NCBI GenBank assembly: GCA_015680685.1 | Contig: MNCI01022151.1 | Location: 66,158 to 130,157, forward strand | Direction: 5' to 3' | Source of the DNA: Gnetum montanum | Taxonomy: Eukaryota; Streptophyta; Gnetopsida; Gnetales; Gnetaceae | DNA length: 64,000 nucleotides | Shown here: piece after piece, positions 1 to 10,510 of the stretch | How positions within the stretch are numbered: the first letter of the stretch is position 1 | How the letters are laid out: the number at the start of each line of letters is the position of its first letter | Notes under the pieces: generated by a model | The model's input: only the letters and a program-made list of their open reading frames with translations | Database searches by the model: none | What the model was told of the DNA's origin: nothing | Position numbers and translations under genes: made by a program

Positions 1-135
1 GCACACACACATACTCACATTAACTACTGAGTTTATTTGGAGGTATCTAGGCCTTGTTGTTGCCAGAGACCAGTAGACACCTAAATCCTGTTCGAGGACA
101 CTCGTTGGCGGTCGCGTCCCAAACGGTCGCCAACA
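1..135 (+). mobile_element. 3' end of an F-family LTR inserted in element I
   Basis: The first 135 bases match 26265-26401, the end of the F solo LTR, base for base with scattered differences. The match starts in the shared ACACACATACTCACATTAAC and ends in CCAACA. At 136 the sequence switches abruptly to gag coding sequence of element I. The rest of this LTR copy lies to the left of the window, so its target duplication cannot be checked. The short ORF that begins at 54 is a chance fusion: its first part is LTR and only the part after 136 is gag. Confidence 0.8.
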
Positions 136-868
136 ATGATAAACCCCTACTGGCCACTACAAGCCTAATGCAAATACTAGAGGCTATTCGAATCTCCCAT
201 AGGCATTGTAAAGAGAGTCGTCTACCTAGGCTTGATTTAAAAAACTTCCCTAATTTCTCAGGAGGCTATGACTTAGATTCACATCAACATTTACAAGCCT
301 TCTATGATGCCTGTGCATGGAACAACATTGATAACGGTTGGCAAAAACTCAAGCTCTTCCCTATGACACTCGTTGGCCAAGCAAAAGTATGGTATAGATC
401 GTTAAAACCAAATTCAATACGACATTGGCCAACAATGGTAGAACTCTTTAGCAAAAGATATTAAACCTACACAAGAGTGTCAGCCTTGAGGAAACAAATG
501 CAAGAGTAGAAACAAGCACAACATGAACCCTTGGACATGGCCTTAAAAAGATATTATGCACTATTAAACAACTGTCCAGGCCATGAGTTCTCTGAGGAAA
601 GGCTAATGTACCATATCATTGATGGGCTACATGATGAAATAAGAGAGACCCTAGGGATGTATGCCAAAGGTCAACTATACAAACTCTGAACCCATCTATT
701 CCAAGAGCTTATTAAGTAGGTAGCAAAAGAAGAAGGAGAATTGGCTAGATGGGAGAGTGTTGAAAAACATCAACGGGACCAAAATCACAACTTAACAAAG
801 GTCCATGATCATAAAAAGGAGAAATCAACCTATCACAAGGAGAAGGAACCATATTTTTTGATATAGTT
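136..868 (+). pseudogene. gag: Element I: degenerate gag (retrotransposon capsid domain)
   Basis: Translation carries the gag core of plant Ty3/gypsy elements: FPNFSGGYDLDSHQHLQAF, then WQKLKLFPMTLVGQAKVWY, then KRYYALLNNCPGHEFSEERL. This core forms the virus-like particle. The same order and residues occur in A2 (48580-49100), H (33830-34260) and B, which supports the call. In-frame stops fall after about 464 and near 690, so the gene is dead. The N-terminus was displaced by the F-type LTR that ends at 135. The following K/E-rich linker (about 720-860) matches the region after the capsid core in the sister elements. Confidence 0.85.
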
Positions 869-1863
869 TTGACAACCCAAGAAATAGGACAAAATATCAT
901 TAGACAATCAAAAAGAAGGGATGAAGGAAATAAGAGCTCAACTTTCGATCATATGTATGAATGCAACATTTTCCTGTATGATCACTGCAAGGGCCAATGC
1001 CCAATCCTGTTACATTTATATGAGCATTGGGGAAGCATGTTACATCTAGAGTTCATACAAAGATACTATGTTTGATCATAATGGCAACAGTCCCAGTTGT
1101 GGGGGAAACCACCCCTAAACTGGAGACACCCTTTATATCATCTGAATCTAAATGCTTATCTAGTTCAACATCCTGTTTTCCCAACTAGGTCAACATACTC
1201 TATCTTGCCACATTACCATTCTCCTTAATATTATCAGCCCATGTCCTCAACACAACCACTGCCTTGTGCACCTTACACTTCTCCTAATTTTCAACATTCT
1301 CATTTTTCCCTCCTTCCACATCACCACCAACTGTTCCTAAGGTGTCTACACCACAGCAACAACCCACGAACATTACTTGTTCTACTATTTCCAATAGCAG
1401 TGAGAGACCTCAGCAACATCAAAGGTGTCCCTTCTTTAGAAATGACCATAGGAAGGGACAACACAATTCCAAGGCCACTGCATTCTCCAACTCAGCACAA
1501 GTCCAACACTGTGGTGCATCCTTATCTTCAAACCCAATGCCTCATGTTAGTTCATCAAGGCCACCAATTAAGACTCCAACAACCATACGGCCCAATGAAT
1601 GCAACCATGGAGGGAAACATCCTGATCCTTGCATACCATCTAACAGTCCCAAATATCATAGTAGGTCAACTCTTTATCCAGGAAGCACATATCATAACTG
1701 TTCCCACTATGCTTACTATAACCAAGTGTGTGAAACCCAATGGGGTAAGTATGACCAAGTTTCAATATTTCCAACATGCAAGGATCCTCATCTTTCAACT
1801 ATTAATCCTTGCCATGCTCAACTATTTAGTTATGCTCAACTATTAATCTTTCAATATTTCTAA
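869..1863 (+). pseudogene. Element I: gag C-terminal linker, His/Pro/Gln-rich
   Basis: This stretch has no long frame but is rich in codons for Pro, Gln, Ser and His in several frames, as in the corresponding gag tail of A2 (49490-50170), which carries QQQ, PPP and YPY runs. Two overlapping open frames (1241-1846 and 1342-1863) reflect this composition; neither has a recognisable domain. No protease, RT, RNase H or integrase follows, so pol has been deleted between here and the 3' cassette that begins just downstream. I infer the identity from position and composition only. Confidence 0.5.
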
Positions 1864-3230
1864 TAACGAGCAGGATTAATAAATATTTTTCATTTTCTTT
1901 AATTTTACAAATTTTTGTTTTCTAGTTTTTCATTTTTTCAATTTCTTGTTTTATCTTTTTGTCTTTTTATCTTTTTATGTTTTTATAAGTAATCTCATCT
2001 ATGAATAAAACACTCATGTGGCTTGTTGTTTGAGGTGTGTTCTATGTTATCAAGTCTCGAGTGATTAATTATTTGGACAGTGAGCCCACTACACCCACTC
2101 ATCCACTCTACAAATAAGAGGTTCTATTCGAGGGTACAATGATATTCTTGACATCCTTGAAACTTAAAATTAATTTTGTGTTCATTGTACCTAGAATGAA
2201 GAAGGATGGATCAAGAGGGAGTGATTAGGGTGTGACATTAAGGGAACTTGCAGATTCTCTTTGGTGACGTCTGTGAGAGTTATCATGCAACGTGGTTGTA
2301 CTAACATCCTTTTAGATCTAATGAAAAATGGGAGTAAGAGTAATCAAAAGGGCACTCAAAAATCCAATGCTAGGGGGTCCCACTGGAAATACATGCACCC
2401 ATGCCTGAAGGTTGGTAGCTTCTCTGGATTTAGTAATCGAAAAAAAAGAGAAAAAGAAAAAAAAAACAAAGGAAGTGCCACAAAGTAAAAATCACTCCTC
2501 CCTTGAACAAAATGCCAAGTGATCGTACACCTTGTTGTGATGGTACTCTCATAGTCGCTCATCATGGGATGAAACAATGTGGTGTCACTGATTAGAGGAA
2601 TGGACTTGGTCCTGATCTTGGAATGATAGGTTAATGACACATTAATCATGCTTTACATGCAGGATTCACTGTGTCCTAGGTCATTTACATCATGTCCCAA
2701 TCTCTTCAATCCATTCTATACCCCATCTCATCTCATTGTTCATGTAATTGTTACTTGTGTCTCGTATAGCGTAGAATTCTTACCTCATTTTAGTGATATT
2801 TACATGTGTGTGTTTTGTGGAATCAATGCAAATTACATTTAACCCTTCTAGTGCCCATGGACACTTTTAAGTATGGTTACACAAGGGAATTATAGGTTGG
2901 AACCTGCTTTGGGGAGGACCCACTTGTGTAATCTTTTGTAATTTTCACTTATGACATAGCTCACACATACCATTTCTTATCCTCAGTATATTTTTCACAA
3001 TACTCTTTTCCTACTACTATCCCTCTAAATTCCAATGTTCCTATGTACCATTACATGGCCTTTTTCTCTCACTTACCACCTAAGGCCTTATTGCTCAAGT
3101 CCACCCACATATCATTATTTGTACCTTCAAAACTATTAAATTACCCTAGAACCTCTTAACAACAGCCCAATTTCCTAAGTTTACAATGTTAATTTCAAAG
3201 AAATATAAAAATATCTTTAAAAATTTGGTA
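1864..3230 (+). other. Element I: 3' non-coding cassette between pol and the extra ORF
   Basis: No real gene is present; the short ORFs at 2261, 2356(-) and 2648 are chance frames. The stretch aligns piecewise with 53830-55200 of A2 and 8335-9540 of J. Shared landmarks are a T-rich start, a segment around 2070-2100 with a string of CCACTC motifs, ATTCATTGTAC-like words near 2180, an A/purine-rich tract at 2438-2470, and the TTTGGGGAGGACCCACTTG block at 2908-2926. That this much non-coding sequence is shared suggests a function in RNA or reverse transcription rather than protein coding. Confidence 0.6.
2903..2926 (+). promoter_or_regulatory. Conserved GGGGAGGACCCACTTG block, copy in I
   Basis: The core TTTGGGGAGGACCCACTTG is identical or nearly so at 9497-9520 (J), 55124-55146 (A2) and, on the minus strand, 18536-18559 (C) and 41096-41119 (B). 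It always lies in the region between pol and the 3' LTR, usually preceded by a 'TGCCCATxGACA ... ACAAGGGAATTAT' segment. Its role is unknown; the GGGGAGGA run could act as an additional plus-strand primer site. Confidence 0.6.
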
Positions 3231-3234
3231 TCTT

Positions 3235-3370
3235 TCATTGTGCCCAATATCACTAAAGTTGAGATATTGCGAACGCAATATTATGGCTGATGTGATATTG
3301 CGTATGTGATGTATTGTACGCGATGTATCATACGTGATATCGTGTCCCATCAAAATATAAATAGGTGAGC
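3235..3370 (+). promoter_or_regulatory. Element I: internal U3-like promoter block
   Basis: This block precedes the extra 3' ORF. It holds an 18-bp perfect hairpin sequence at 3264-3281 (ATATTGCG, AA, CGCAATAT), several further GCGATRT/GATATCGTG words, and a TATA box TATAAATAG at 3356-3364. The LTR of the same element has the same kit in the same order: palindrome GCGATATCGC at 6821-6830, GATATCGT, then TATAAATAAG at 6861-6870. Element A2 also has an internal copy of its own U3 at the corresponding place (55370-55473). I infer that it is a second promoter for a separate transcript of the 3' ORF. Confidence 0.6.
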
Positions 3371-3818
3371 CCCCCACAACACTTAACATCATTTTCCATA
3401 ATTCACGCAGAGGAGTTTTTCAAATTTTTCTCTATGACTTGTGATTGTGAGCCCCTTGCTTTTCTACCTATATCTCGCTTGCTGATACTTCGATTTTTAT
3501 TTCACCTAAACCTACTTGAACTCGGAGTGTTCAACTTAGTCGTGGGGGAGGGACACACACTGAATAGCACATAAATTTTTTTGGAATTTTTCATCACCCG
3601 AAGGACATTATCAAGGGTAATTAGCTATAAAATTAAGAATAATTGTGCCGAAAATAATTTCATCCCTTTAGGTACATCGGGAAACTAAAATTGGAAACCA
3701 CCTAAGTAAAACGGACTCACTACTATAATCTTTTGGGCAACATCACAAAGAGATAAAATAAATTAATTAAGGAAAGCAGTAAGGTATAACTTAACTTTAG
3801 AAACAACCTTACTAATGC
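3371..3818 (+). other. Element I: leader between internal promoter and 3' ORF
   Basis: Sequence downstream of the TATA box, with a C-rich start and a GTCGTGGGGGAGGGA purine run at 3540-3553 that looks like the family's polypurine tract but is not followed by an LTR start. The open frame at 3365-3574 has no recognisable feature. The stretch would be the 5' untranslated leader of a transcript started at the internal promoter. Confidence 0.4.
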
Positions 3819-6650
3819 TTGGCCTCATGTGATTGTAGATGGCCCCGAAACATGGACAATAGGAAAGTCCTACTCAAGGTGGAAGAAAATGACCTAGGAG
3901 AGGCAAAGAACAAGTCCCTACTGGACAACAAGTACAGTAGGAGGAACAATCATTTAACATTTATTAAGAAGAACCTACTACTGTACAGTCTGGGTAGGCA
4001 AAAGGACGAGTTGCTGCAACACCTGAATAGAGACAACATCTCACATTGCCCTAGGATTGTGTTTAGGCTATCCACAAAAGGTCCACATTCAGTATAGTGA
4101 TTATGGAATTAAAATTTGAATCTTTTGCAGAGTTTGATCCTGAGGCTGTTAGGTACCACCTCATAGGATTCCTGTTATGGCCTATCCTCTCTTAAAACGG
4201 TGCCTGGTACTTAGGGGAAATGTACCAATTCTGGCACAACAAAGAATAAGATACCACTGTTAATGTTTGTGGTGTGATAGTTGATTTCTCTATGCAAGCA
4301 ATTTTAGAAGTATTAAACCTTCCAAATACAGGGCCCAAGGTTACTTAGTTGTCTACCCGTTCAGACCTCGATGTGTGATGCGTTTGGTTGGAAAAGGCAT
4401 ATGGTAAGGAAGATAAGATGTTTGGGGAGTTGATAACGGAAGAAAGGATTTATTTTAAAATAGGAACTTATCACCTCTTCCCCAAAAAGGGCTTAAAAAG
4501 AATTTCAACATATGTGGCAAGAGGATGTGCAGTGCTGATGGGAAAGGTTAACACTAACCTTCCTCATCTATACTTTACGGAGATCCTAAGGTCATTCAAG
4601 GAACAGAAGATAGAGAAAACGACATTGCATTCCCTTACCTTATCAGGAAGTTGTGCTGATGTGCTAGTATTAAAGGATACACTAATGATATCCTTTGAAA
4701 AGCCCAAAATGCTTCATATGCTAAATTGTTAAAGCCACTAGCTGCAAGGAAAATCACTGGTGAGACACTAGGATTAGAACAAGAAAAAAACAAACGGCTA
4801 GACCAACTAAAACTCAACTTATAGGACCCAGCCAACTTCCAAGTATGATACCTAGCCAACAACAGGAAGCATGGCCTACCACGGGCCAAGATCAACCATC
4901 GTCGCTGCAAGACTATAGACCATCAATGAGCCATCTCAAGGCCATCACTGAGATGGTTAGTTGGGGAAGGTGTGATGATGCAAATCTCTTTCGCATCATC
5001 AATGATGCCATACAACCCATGATTTCTTCGAATCATGCAAGGGGTAATATGTCCATCCACACAGGAGGAGGGGAAAGTACTTGGTCATAACAGATCTCGA
5101 GAAACACTGCATCTTTCCAAGTGCAATTAGAAACTGGTGAAGGGGCCACAGTGACGATCATGCAACACCAGGATGCATCGGGAGTCACAGAAGTGGTCAT
5201 AGACCACATTAAAGAGTTGTTCAATGTACCTATTATACCACTAGTAGATCTTAGAGAAGCACGAGATGCTCAAACTTTGGCCAAAACCTCAATGACTTCT
5301 GTGGAACATGAGGATGTGCTAGATCAGTGACGTCCTTTTTTGACATCCCTCAAGATGTTATAGCAATTCAATCAGATCTCATTTTCACTAAGGGAAAGCT
5401 AGTCTTGAAAAAAGTGAGGGCCGAGCATGCTAAAGAAGAGGTGTAGAAATTGCAAGAAAAGCTCATGTCCTTACAAGCAGCATAGTGGGACCTTTGCAAT
5501 TCATTCCTGCAGATGAGCTGGATAGCTTCAAAACTAAGCAACTAACCAAGATACTAATAGAGAATAAAAATATGGCTGAAGAAAAAGAGAAGGCTATTTG
5601 GGATGCCTATGTAGCATAGGCACAAACTCATGCACATACCAAGGCACTCAAGGCCTTACAAGAGGAAAACAAACATCTTGTTGCCGACAACCTTTGGTTG
5701 ACCTCTGTGGAGAAGTAAAAGAATGTTCTCAAAGAACACTTTCATTAGTTGTGAGAACAATTCATCCGGGTCAACCAAGACATGAGTCATTTAGCCAGGG
5801 AGAATTTAACCCTCTCAGTGGAGAAGGTATGCGCCATCTGCCATAAGATAGCTATCGAAATAAGCACATGGAAAAATAAGGCTAAACAACGTGAAAAGCT
5901 AAAGAAGCACTTTTGGGACCAGGTGGGGATGCACAAATAGATCCTTGAGAAGGAGATCCATATGGCCAAGGCCCACATCAATGCTATCAGTGCTCAACAC
6001 ATTGACTAGCAGGCCATATTAGACACATATGTCTTAGCCCACCAGGCGAAAGTTAAGAACCAGGACCTACAGATTTAGGATCTAACAAAATACATGGAGT
6101 TGGTAAACTTGCGGTATGCCAACCTTGCCATGTTAATAGTAGGACGCCCAAGGAGAGAGCTCGAATAATAGGTAGCCACCACCTATAGCAAATATGAAAC
6201 AAAATTTGTAGAATGCAAGAAGATATTGCAAAAATTGTAGATTGCAAAATTTCAACTTAAGGTGGTGAAAATAAGCTACCAAGGACAAAAAGGTGTTGCA
6301 ACAGATTTGGCTTGATGGCTTGCAAAATTTCAAGAATATAAGGATAAAGGTAAAGCCTATGAGGAGGAATGACTAGTGTTTGCGACTTGGTATGTCAAGG
6401 CAAATCAAATGTTTCCGCAACTACCCTGCCCATGGAAGGTGTTGACTCCATCAAACATCAGAACATTAGCATGGAAGGCACAAGATCCCTAGATCAAAGA
6501 GGAGAAACTCTAGGCCATACTTCAATGCCATCAAGTCCCTAGACCTGGAGCACAAGACAAGGGGAAAGCACCTATGGAGGAGCCATTGCCACCAGGAACT
6601 ACATGAGTTCCACCAATTTTGTAGCTGTAGGATTTCCTTTTGCATTCTTT
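3819..6650 (+). pseudogene. Element I: extra 3' ORF, plant-transposon-protein-like N-half plus coiled coil
   Basis: Broken into at least eight frames by stops and shifts, but alignable with 55840-58860 of A2. The N-terminal half (about 4120-4600) reads FDPEAVRYHLIGF, NGAWYLGEMYQFWHN, then LFPKKGLKRISTYVARGCA and LPHLYFTEIL. This pattern resembles the 'putative plant transposon protein' domain known from Athila-type elements; I recognise it by pattern only. A middle motif GEGATVTIMQHQ is at about 5133-5168. The C-terminal half (about 5390-6420) is a long Lys/Glu/Leu heptad-rich coiled coil with the conserved YMELVNLRYANLAMLI near 6092, ending in a CPWKV segment (6430). It sits in the env position between pol and the 3' LTR. 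Function unknown; no signal peptide or transmembrane segment is visible in the surviving pieces. Confidence 0.65.
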
Positions 6651-6780
6651 GTGTTGTGTCTCAATTTTTTTTGATTCCACATTGGGCATAAACCCATTCT
6701 CACCATTCAATAATCCCATACCTATCCATTGTGTAATCAATGGAGCTTGTTCTCACTATTACTCGAGGACGATTTTTCAT

Positions 6781-6795
6781 TCAGTCGTGGGGGTA
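6781..6795 (+). promoter_or_regulatory. Polypurine tract of element I
   Basis: TCAGTCGTGGGGGTA directly precedes the LTR start TGATGAATTG. The upstream ACTCGAGGACGATTTTTCAT segment is shared with the tracts of J (10480-10510), C, B and A2. Plus-strand DNA synthesis would be primed here. Confidence 0.8.
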
Positions 6796-7591
6796 TGATG
6801 AATTGCCATTTTAGTTAACTGCGATATCGCGTACAGGATATCGTAGCCTATCTTCTCACCTATAAATAAGAGGTAGAAAATTTTGATAGGCATTAGTTTT
6901 TGATAATTTTTAAGTGCTTAGTTTTTAGTAGTTCTTTCTCTCAACCCTTTTCCTCCCAGTGTATGCCCGTAGTGTGGTGATTGTAATTGTACTGCCTCCT
7001 TATTTGAGTGTGATGTACTTGGACACACACATGACCAGAAATAAAGATTGAGATTACTTCATCATTGTAGCATTCACTTAGTTTAATTATTTAATTGTTA
7101 TTGTTGTTTACTGCTTTCCTAGTTAATATTTCTCACCCTTATCTCCTAGTAAACGTGGAATGAGTATGACTTGATCATGAGCATTTAAGTGTGACTACTT
7201 GGTAACCCAGTAGCATACCTAGGATCTGTGCTTGGTAATCCCAGTGGTAGTCATGCACGAGGTCTAAGATGTGTACAGATGATTGAGGAACGAATAGTCA
7301 TCGCACCTAGGCTAGCTTAGATTCTCTCTCACCCTTTCTCTCTTAGCTTAGTTAATCTTATCTACCATCATACCAAGGAGTAGCGTTAGCATAGGAACAG
7401 ATCATACACCTCACTCTAGACTAAACCATATGTGAAAAAGCTAATACTAGTCTAGGTGGGAAGATAGTGAACTACGACCTAAGGGTAAATGTCTAGGTAC
7501 CACAACTAGTCCATCTGTGGAGTTCAATTGGATCGTGCGTGAAATGCTCGTATTCGTATGCTTGAGTGTAGGGGTACCTTGCCATTCATTA
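6796..7591 (+). repeat. 3' LTR of element I
   Basis: It starts TGATGAATTG immediately after the polypurine tract and ends GCCATTCATTA, a worn form of the family end CACTCATCA. U3 has the palindrome GCGATATCGC (6821-6830) and TATA box TATAAATAAG (6861-6870). The U5 half aligns with the LTRs of J and A2, including the ATGGTTGGGCATAGGGGTACC-type segment near the end. The base run GATAG after the end corresponds to a sequence inside J, so I is inserted in J. The left LTR is outside the window. Confidence 0.85.
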
Positions 7592-8317
7592 GATAGTTTC
7601 CACATGTAAGCACAACACTTTTGGACCTACTAACTCATCCAAACCAACACAATTCCAATCAAGTTCAACACCCTTCCTTCCACAACCAATGTCCTCTAAT
7701 ACTACACAAAGGCCAACATTCATCGTTACTCCAACACCTAACAAAAGCGATGAATCTTGCACTGTGGAGAGACAAAAGAATCCATGCATGACTACTAATA
7801 GTAAAGGGTGTAGTTGTGGGTCAAAAATTTAAAATATTAACATAGCCCACAACAAAGTTCAGGAGCAAGTATGTGAGCAAAAACCAATCTACGTAGTAGC
7901 CATTAAACTAGAAGAGACCCAATGGCTTGAAAATGAGAATATAAAATTATTTTAAAGATGCATGAAGGCAACTAAACCACTTTTTAGTTCTAGAAATAAG
8001 AAAATGGACCAAATAGAGGACTTAGACATAGATATCTTACACTTTGATTATACACCAATAGTAGATATTAAACATGGAGACCTAGGAATTAAAATAGAAA
8101 ATCAAGAAGAAGAAGCAAACACATTTGGACCCCCAAAAATGGAGATACCTTCAAGTCTAGATGAAGATACGTCCTTAAATGATCCAAACATGACTATCAC
8201 CAGTGTTAGATGTGCTACCACATGATTAATTAAATTATTTACAGTGATAGATGGAAAATTGATGATGTATAACTAGGGGATTGTGTAGTCCATCTCCTAA
8301 ATTTGTGGCCATAAGAT
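7592..8317 (+). pseudogene. Element J: Ser/Thr/Lys-rich linker region, unrecognised
   Basis: This region aligns with 43260-42450 on the minus strand of element B: both have 'TTTCCACA...', 'CACAAAGGCCAA', 'GTGGAGAGACA', 'CCCACAACAAA' and 'GTAGCCATTAAA' in order. An 87-codon frame (7962-8225) encodes an acidic peptide with IEDLDIDILHFDY and EEEANTF; it has no domain I know. In B this region follows directly after gag, so both elements appear to lack pol and to carry a family-specific linker instead. The function is unknown. Confidence 0.5.
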
Positions 8318-8334
8318 TAGTTATGGGGGAGATG
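8318..8334 (+). promoter_or_regulatory. Internal polypurine-tract-like site of J
   Basis: TAGTTATGGGGGAGATG resembles the tract before the LTR but is followed by the non-coding cassette, not an LTR. Equivalent sites lie at 53843-53858 in A2 and, on the minus strand, at 19741-19758 in C and 42429-42445 in B, always just after the last coding part of gag or pol. Confidence 0.6.
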
Positions 8335-10496
8335 CTCCATACTGGTTGAAGAACTAATAAGTTTTTTTTTCACATTTTTTGTTTTATAATTTTTTATCAT
8401 TTTCTTATTTCTTTCAAAATTTTCTGATTCTTAATATGTTTTCCATTTCTTTATATTTTTCTCTTTTATTAATTCATTTCCTATATGTTTTATAAATTTA
8501 TTTTATATTTCTGTTAATGATATTTCCAAGTCTTGATGAAGAAGTCAATGCTATGTTTGGTTTTTATGCTATGCTATTAAGATGATTGGGTAAGTAATTG
8601 TGTAAAGAACTGAGGCCACCTCATCCATCCCTTTAGATCTCTGAATAAAAGGTCTTTTTCATGGAAACAATTTGGTTCTTCTTTTGTAAAACTAAAATTA
8701 ATCAATGATCATTGTACCTTGAAGAAAGAGGGAATGACCAAGTGGGACTGGTAAGGGTATGACCTTAAGGGGACTTGTTGGGTTTTCGTCTTGTCTTCCT
8801 TCATGTGGTTTATGACTCCTCTTGGAATGTATCATCACTCTATTAATCAATAAAAAGGAAGCTTTGTCTTTACATGGTATGGTTTCCATTTCAAAAAAAT
8901 AAAAAATAAAAAAAAATAACAAACAAAAAAAGAGAAAAAGAAATATTAAAAAAAAAAGAAGAAAAAAAAATAATGAGAATTCAAAGCACACCCCTTAGAC
9001 ACAATAATGGGCTATAAGCATTGGTTATGAGGCTAGAAAGACATGTTACCCATGCTTGAAGGCACCCTTCTAATGAAGGCCCTTGCTTCCTTCTTCTCCT
9101 TTCTTCTATTTTTGGAGTGATGATCGTTCTTTGAGGTGGTTTTGGACTCATGGTGGTTAGTAGGAGGGAACACATCAATGCAAGGTTATTGTTCGTGGTA
9201 TGGACTTGGTTTGAACTTGGATAGATAGGTATGTTGATCATTTTAATCACATTTATTACAAGAACCTATCGTAGACATGGTTAAGTACCTTACATCCCCA
9301 TCTTTACAATCCCTTCTCATCTCATTCACCTAACTGCTGCATATGATTATGAGCCTTTTGGTTTTGTGTATTATAGTTCAACATCCCAACCACGATAGTT
9401 GTGTGTTGTTTGTAATAAAGGCATGGTCTACATTTAACTTCTTGGGTGCCCATAGACATCTATAGAAGTGGTTATGTAAGGGAATTATGATAGGATCCTA
9501 CTTTGGGGAGGACCCACTTGCATAACTTTTGTTGATCATGGCTTTGAATTAACCTTCACATCTTTTAGAACATCAATGATAGTTTCTATGAATTTATGCA
9601 TAATTTTGGGACTACTTCTCATCACTTTCAATTAATTTTTTACTTTTTTCCTACTTTTCTATTCAAATATCCTTCAAGTTTAATATTTCTTGGCCATCTT
9701 CTAAATTAGACCTTTGGTTTCAATTGTTTGAAAACCTGTGTGCTTCTAGAGTTATGCTTATTAGTCATGGGGGCTAGGGATGTTTGCTTTGAAATTTTGA
9801 AATTTTTCTAATATCCTATTTTTGAACATCATGATAACTAATAGTAATTGATCAAAATAATGTGAACAAATTGATGATTTTAGTTACCTCATAGCCTTGG
9901 GCATAGTATGCTATCATCACCTTGTGCTTAAATAAAAACTAAGGGATCTAAAAGGGTTAATTATTAAGGAAAATTTACCAAAACTAATGTTGATCCTTTG
10001 GTGACTACAGGTGATGCTAAAAGAAACATCTAAGGAAGAAGGTCTTTTGCTAGGCATGGAAATGAAGCCAAGAGAGGGACAACAAAGGATATGCCTATGG
10101 ACAAATCATAGCACATATAAAATAGTAGCTCAAGCATCACATGTTTACTAGATCAATGGTATGATGAGAAGAAATTTTAGTCCATCCTTCAAGAATGTTG
10201 CACATAACCAGAGAAGCATCGACATAACAATCTAGGTTGAAAGTTTGCCACCGTTAGCGACAACAAGAAGAATTATCTTTAGTGGATTGTTGAAGACCTT
10301 TGCAAATTTTGTAATCTTCAAAGTCTATCTAGTCTTATTATCACTCTGTCATTTTGTATACGTACACTTGAATAAAAATTTGTAATGCGACACTCAGAGT
10401 CAGTTAGTAGTTAGCATCAGTTAATAATTCCATACCTTCCCAATTTTGTAAAGAAAGCTTGTTCCTTTCTTGTTAACTTGAGGATGAGTCTTTATT
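8335..10496 (+). other. Element J: 3' non-coding cassette and ORF remnant
   Basis: No intact gene. A T-rich start (8350-8520), an A/purine tract (8896-8972), the word AATTCAAAGCACACCCCTT (8977-8996) and the GGGGAGGACCC block (9497-9520) match I and A2. At 10008-10140 a short frame reading MLKETSKEEGLLLG follows a CTACAG and aligns with the minus strand of B near 40650; it may be what is left of a much reduced 3' ORF. A purine run ATTAGTCATGGGGGCTAGGG at 9752-9771 is a further tract-like site. J has no recognisable coiled-coil ORF as in I and A2. Confidence 0.5.
9497..9520 (+). promoter_or_regulatory. Conserved GGGGAGGACCCACTTG block, copy in J
   Basis: CCTACTTTGGGGAGGACC then CACTTG, which I take as the reference form. 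Preceded by TAAGGGAATTATGATAGGAT, also seen in B (minus). Confidence 0.6.
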
Positions 10497-10510
10497 GAGT
10501 TGTGGGAGTA
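10497..10510 (+). promoter_or_regulatory. Polypurine tract of element J
   Basis: GAGTTGTGGGAGTA precedes the LTR start TGATGAGTCATC. The ACTTGAGGATGAGTC segment just upstream is the family's conserved lead-in to the tract. Confidence 0.75.

Noticed and set aside
1241-1863. Two overlapping 170-200-codon ORFs as possible new genes
   Set aside because: Low-complexity Pro/His/Gln/Ser composition in all frames, explained by the gag tail; no motif or homologue in frame.
4127-4146. GAGTTTGATCCTGAGGCTG looks like the universal 5' end of 16S rRNA
   Set aside because: No rRNA sequence follows. The bases encode EFDPEA of the extra 3' ORF of element I, aligned with its homologue in A2, so the match is chance.
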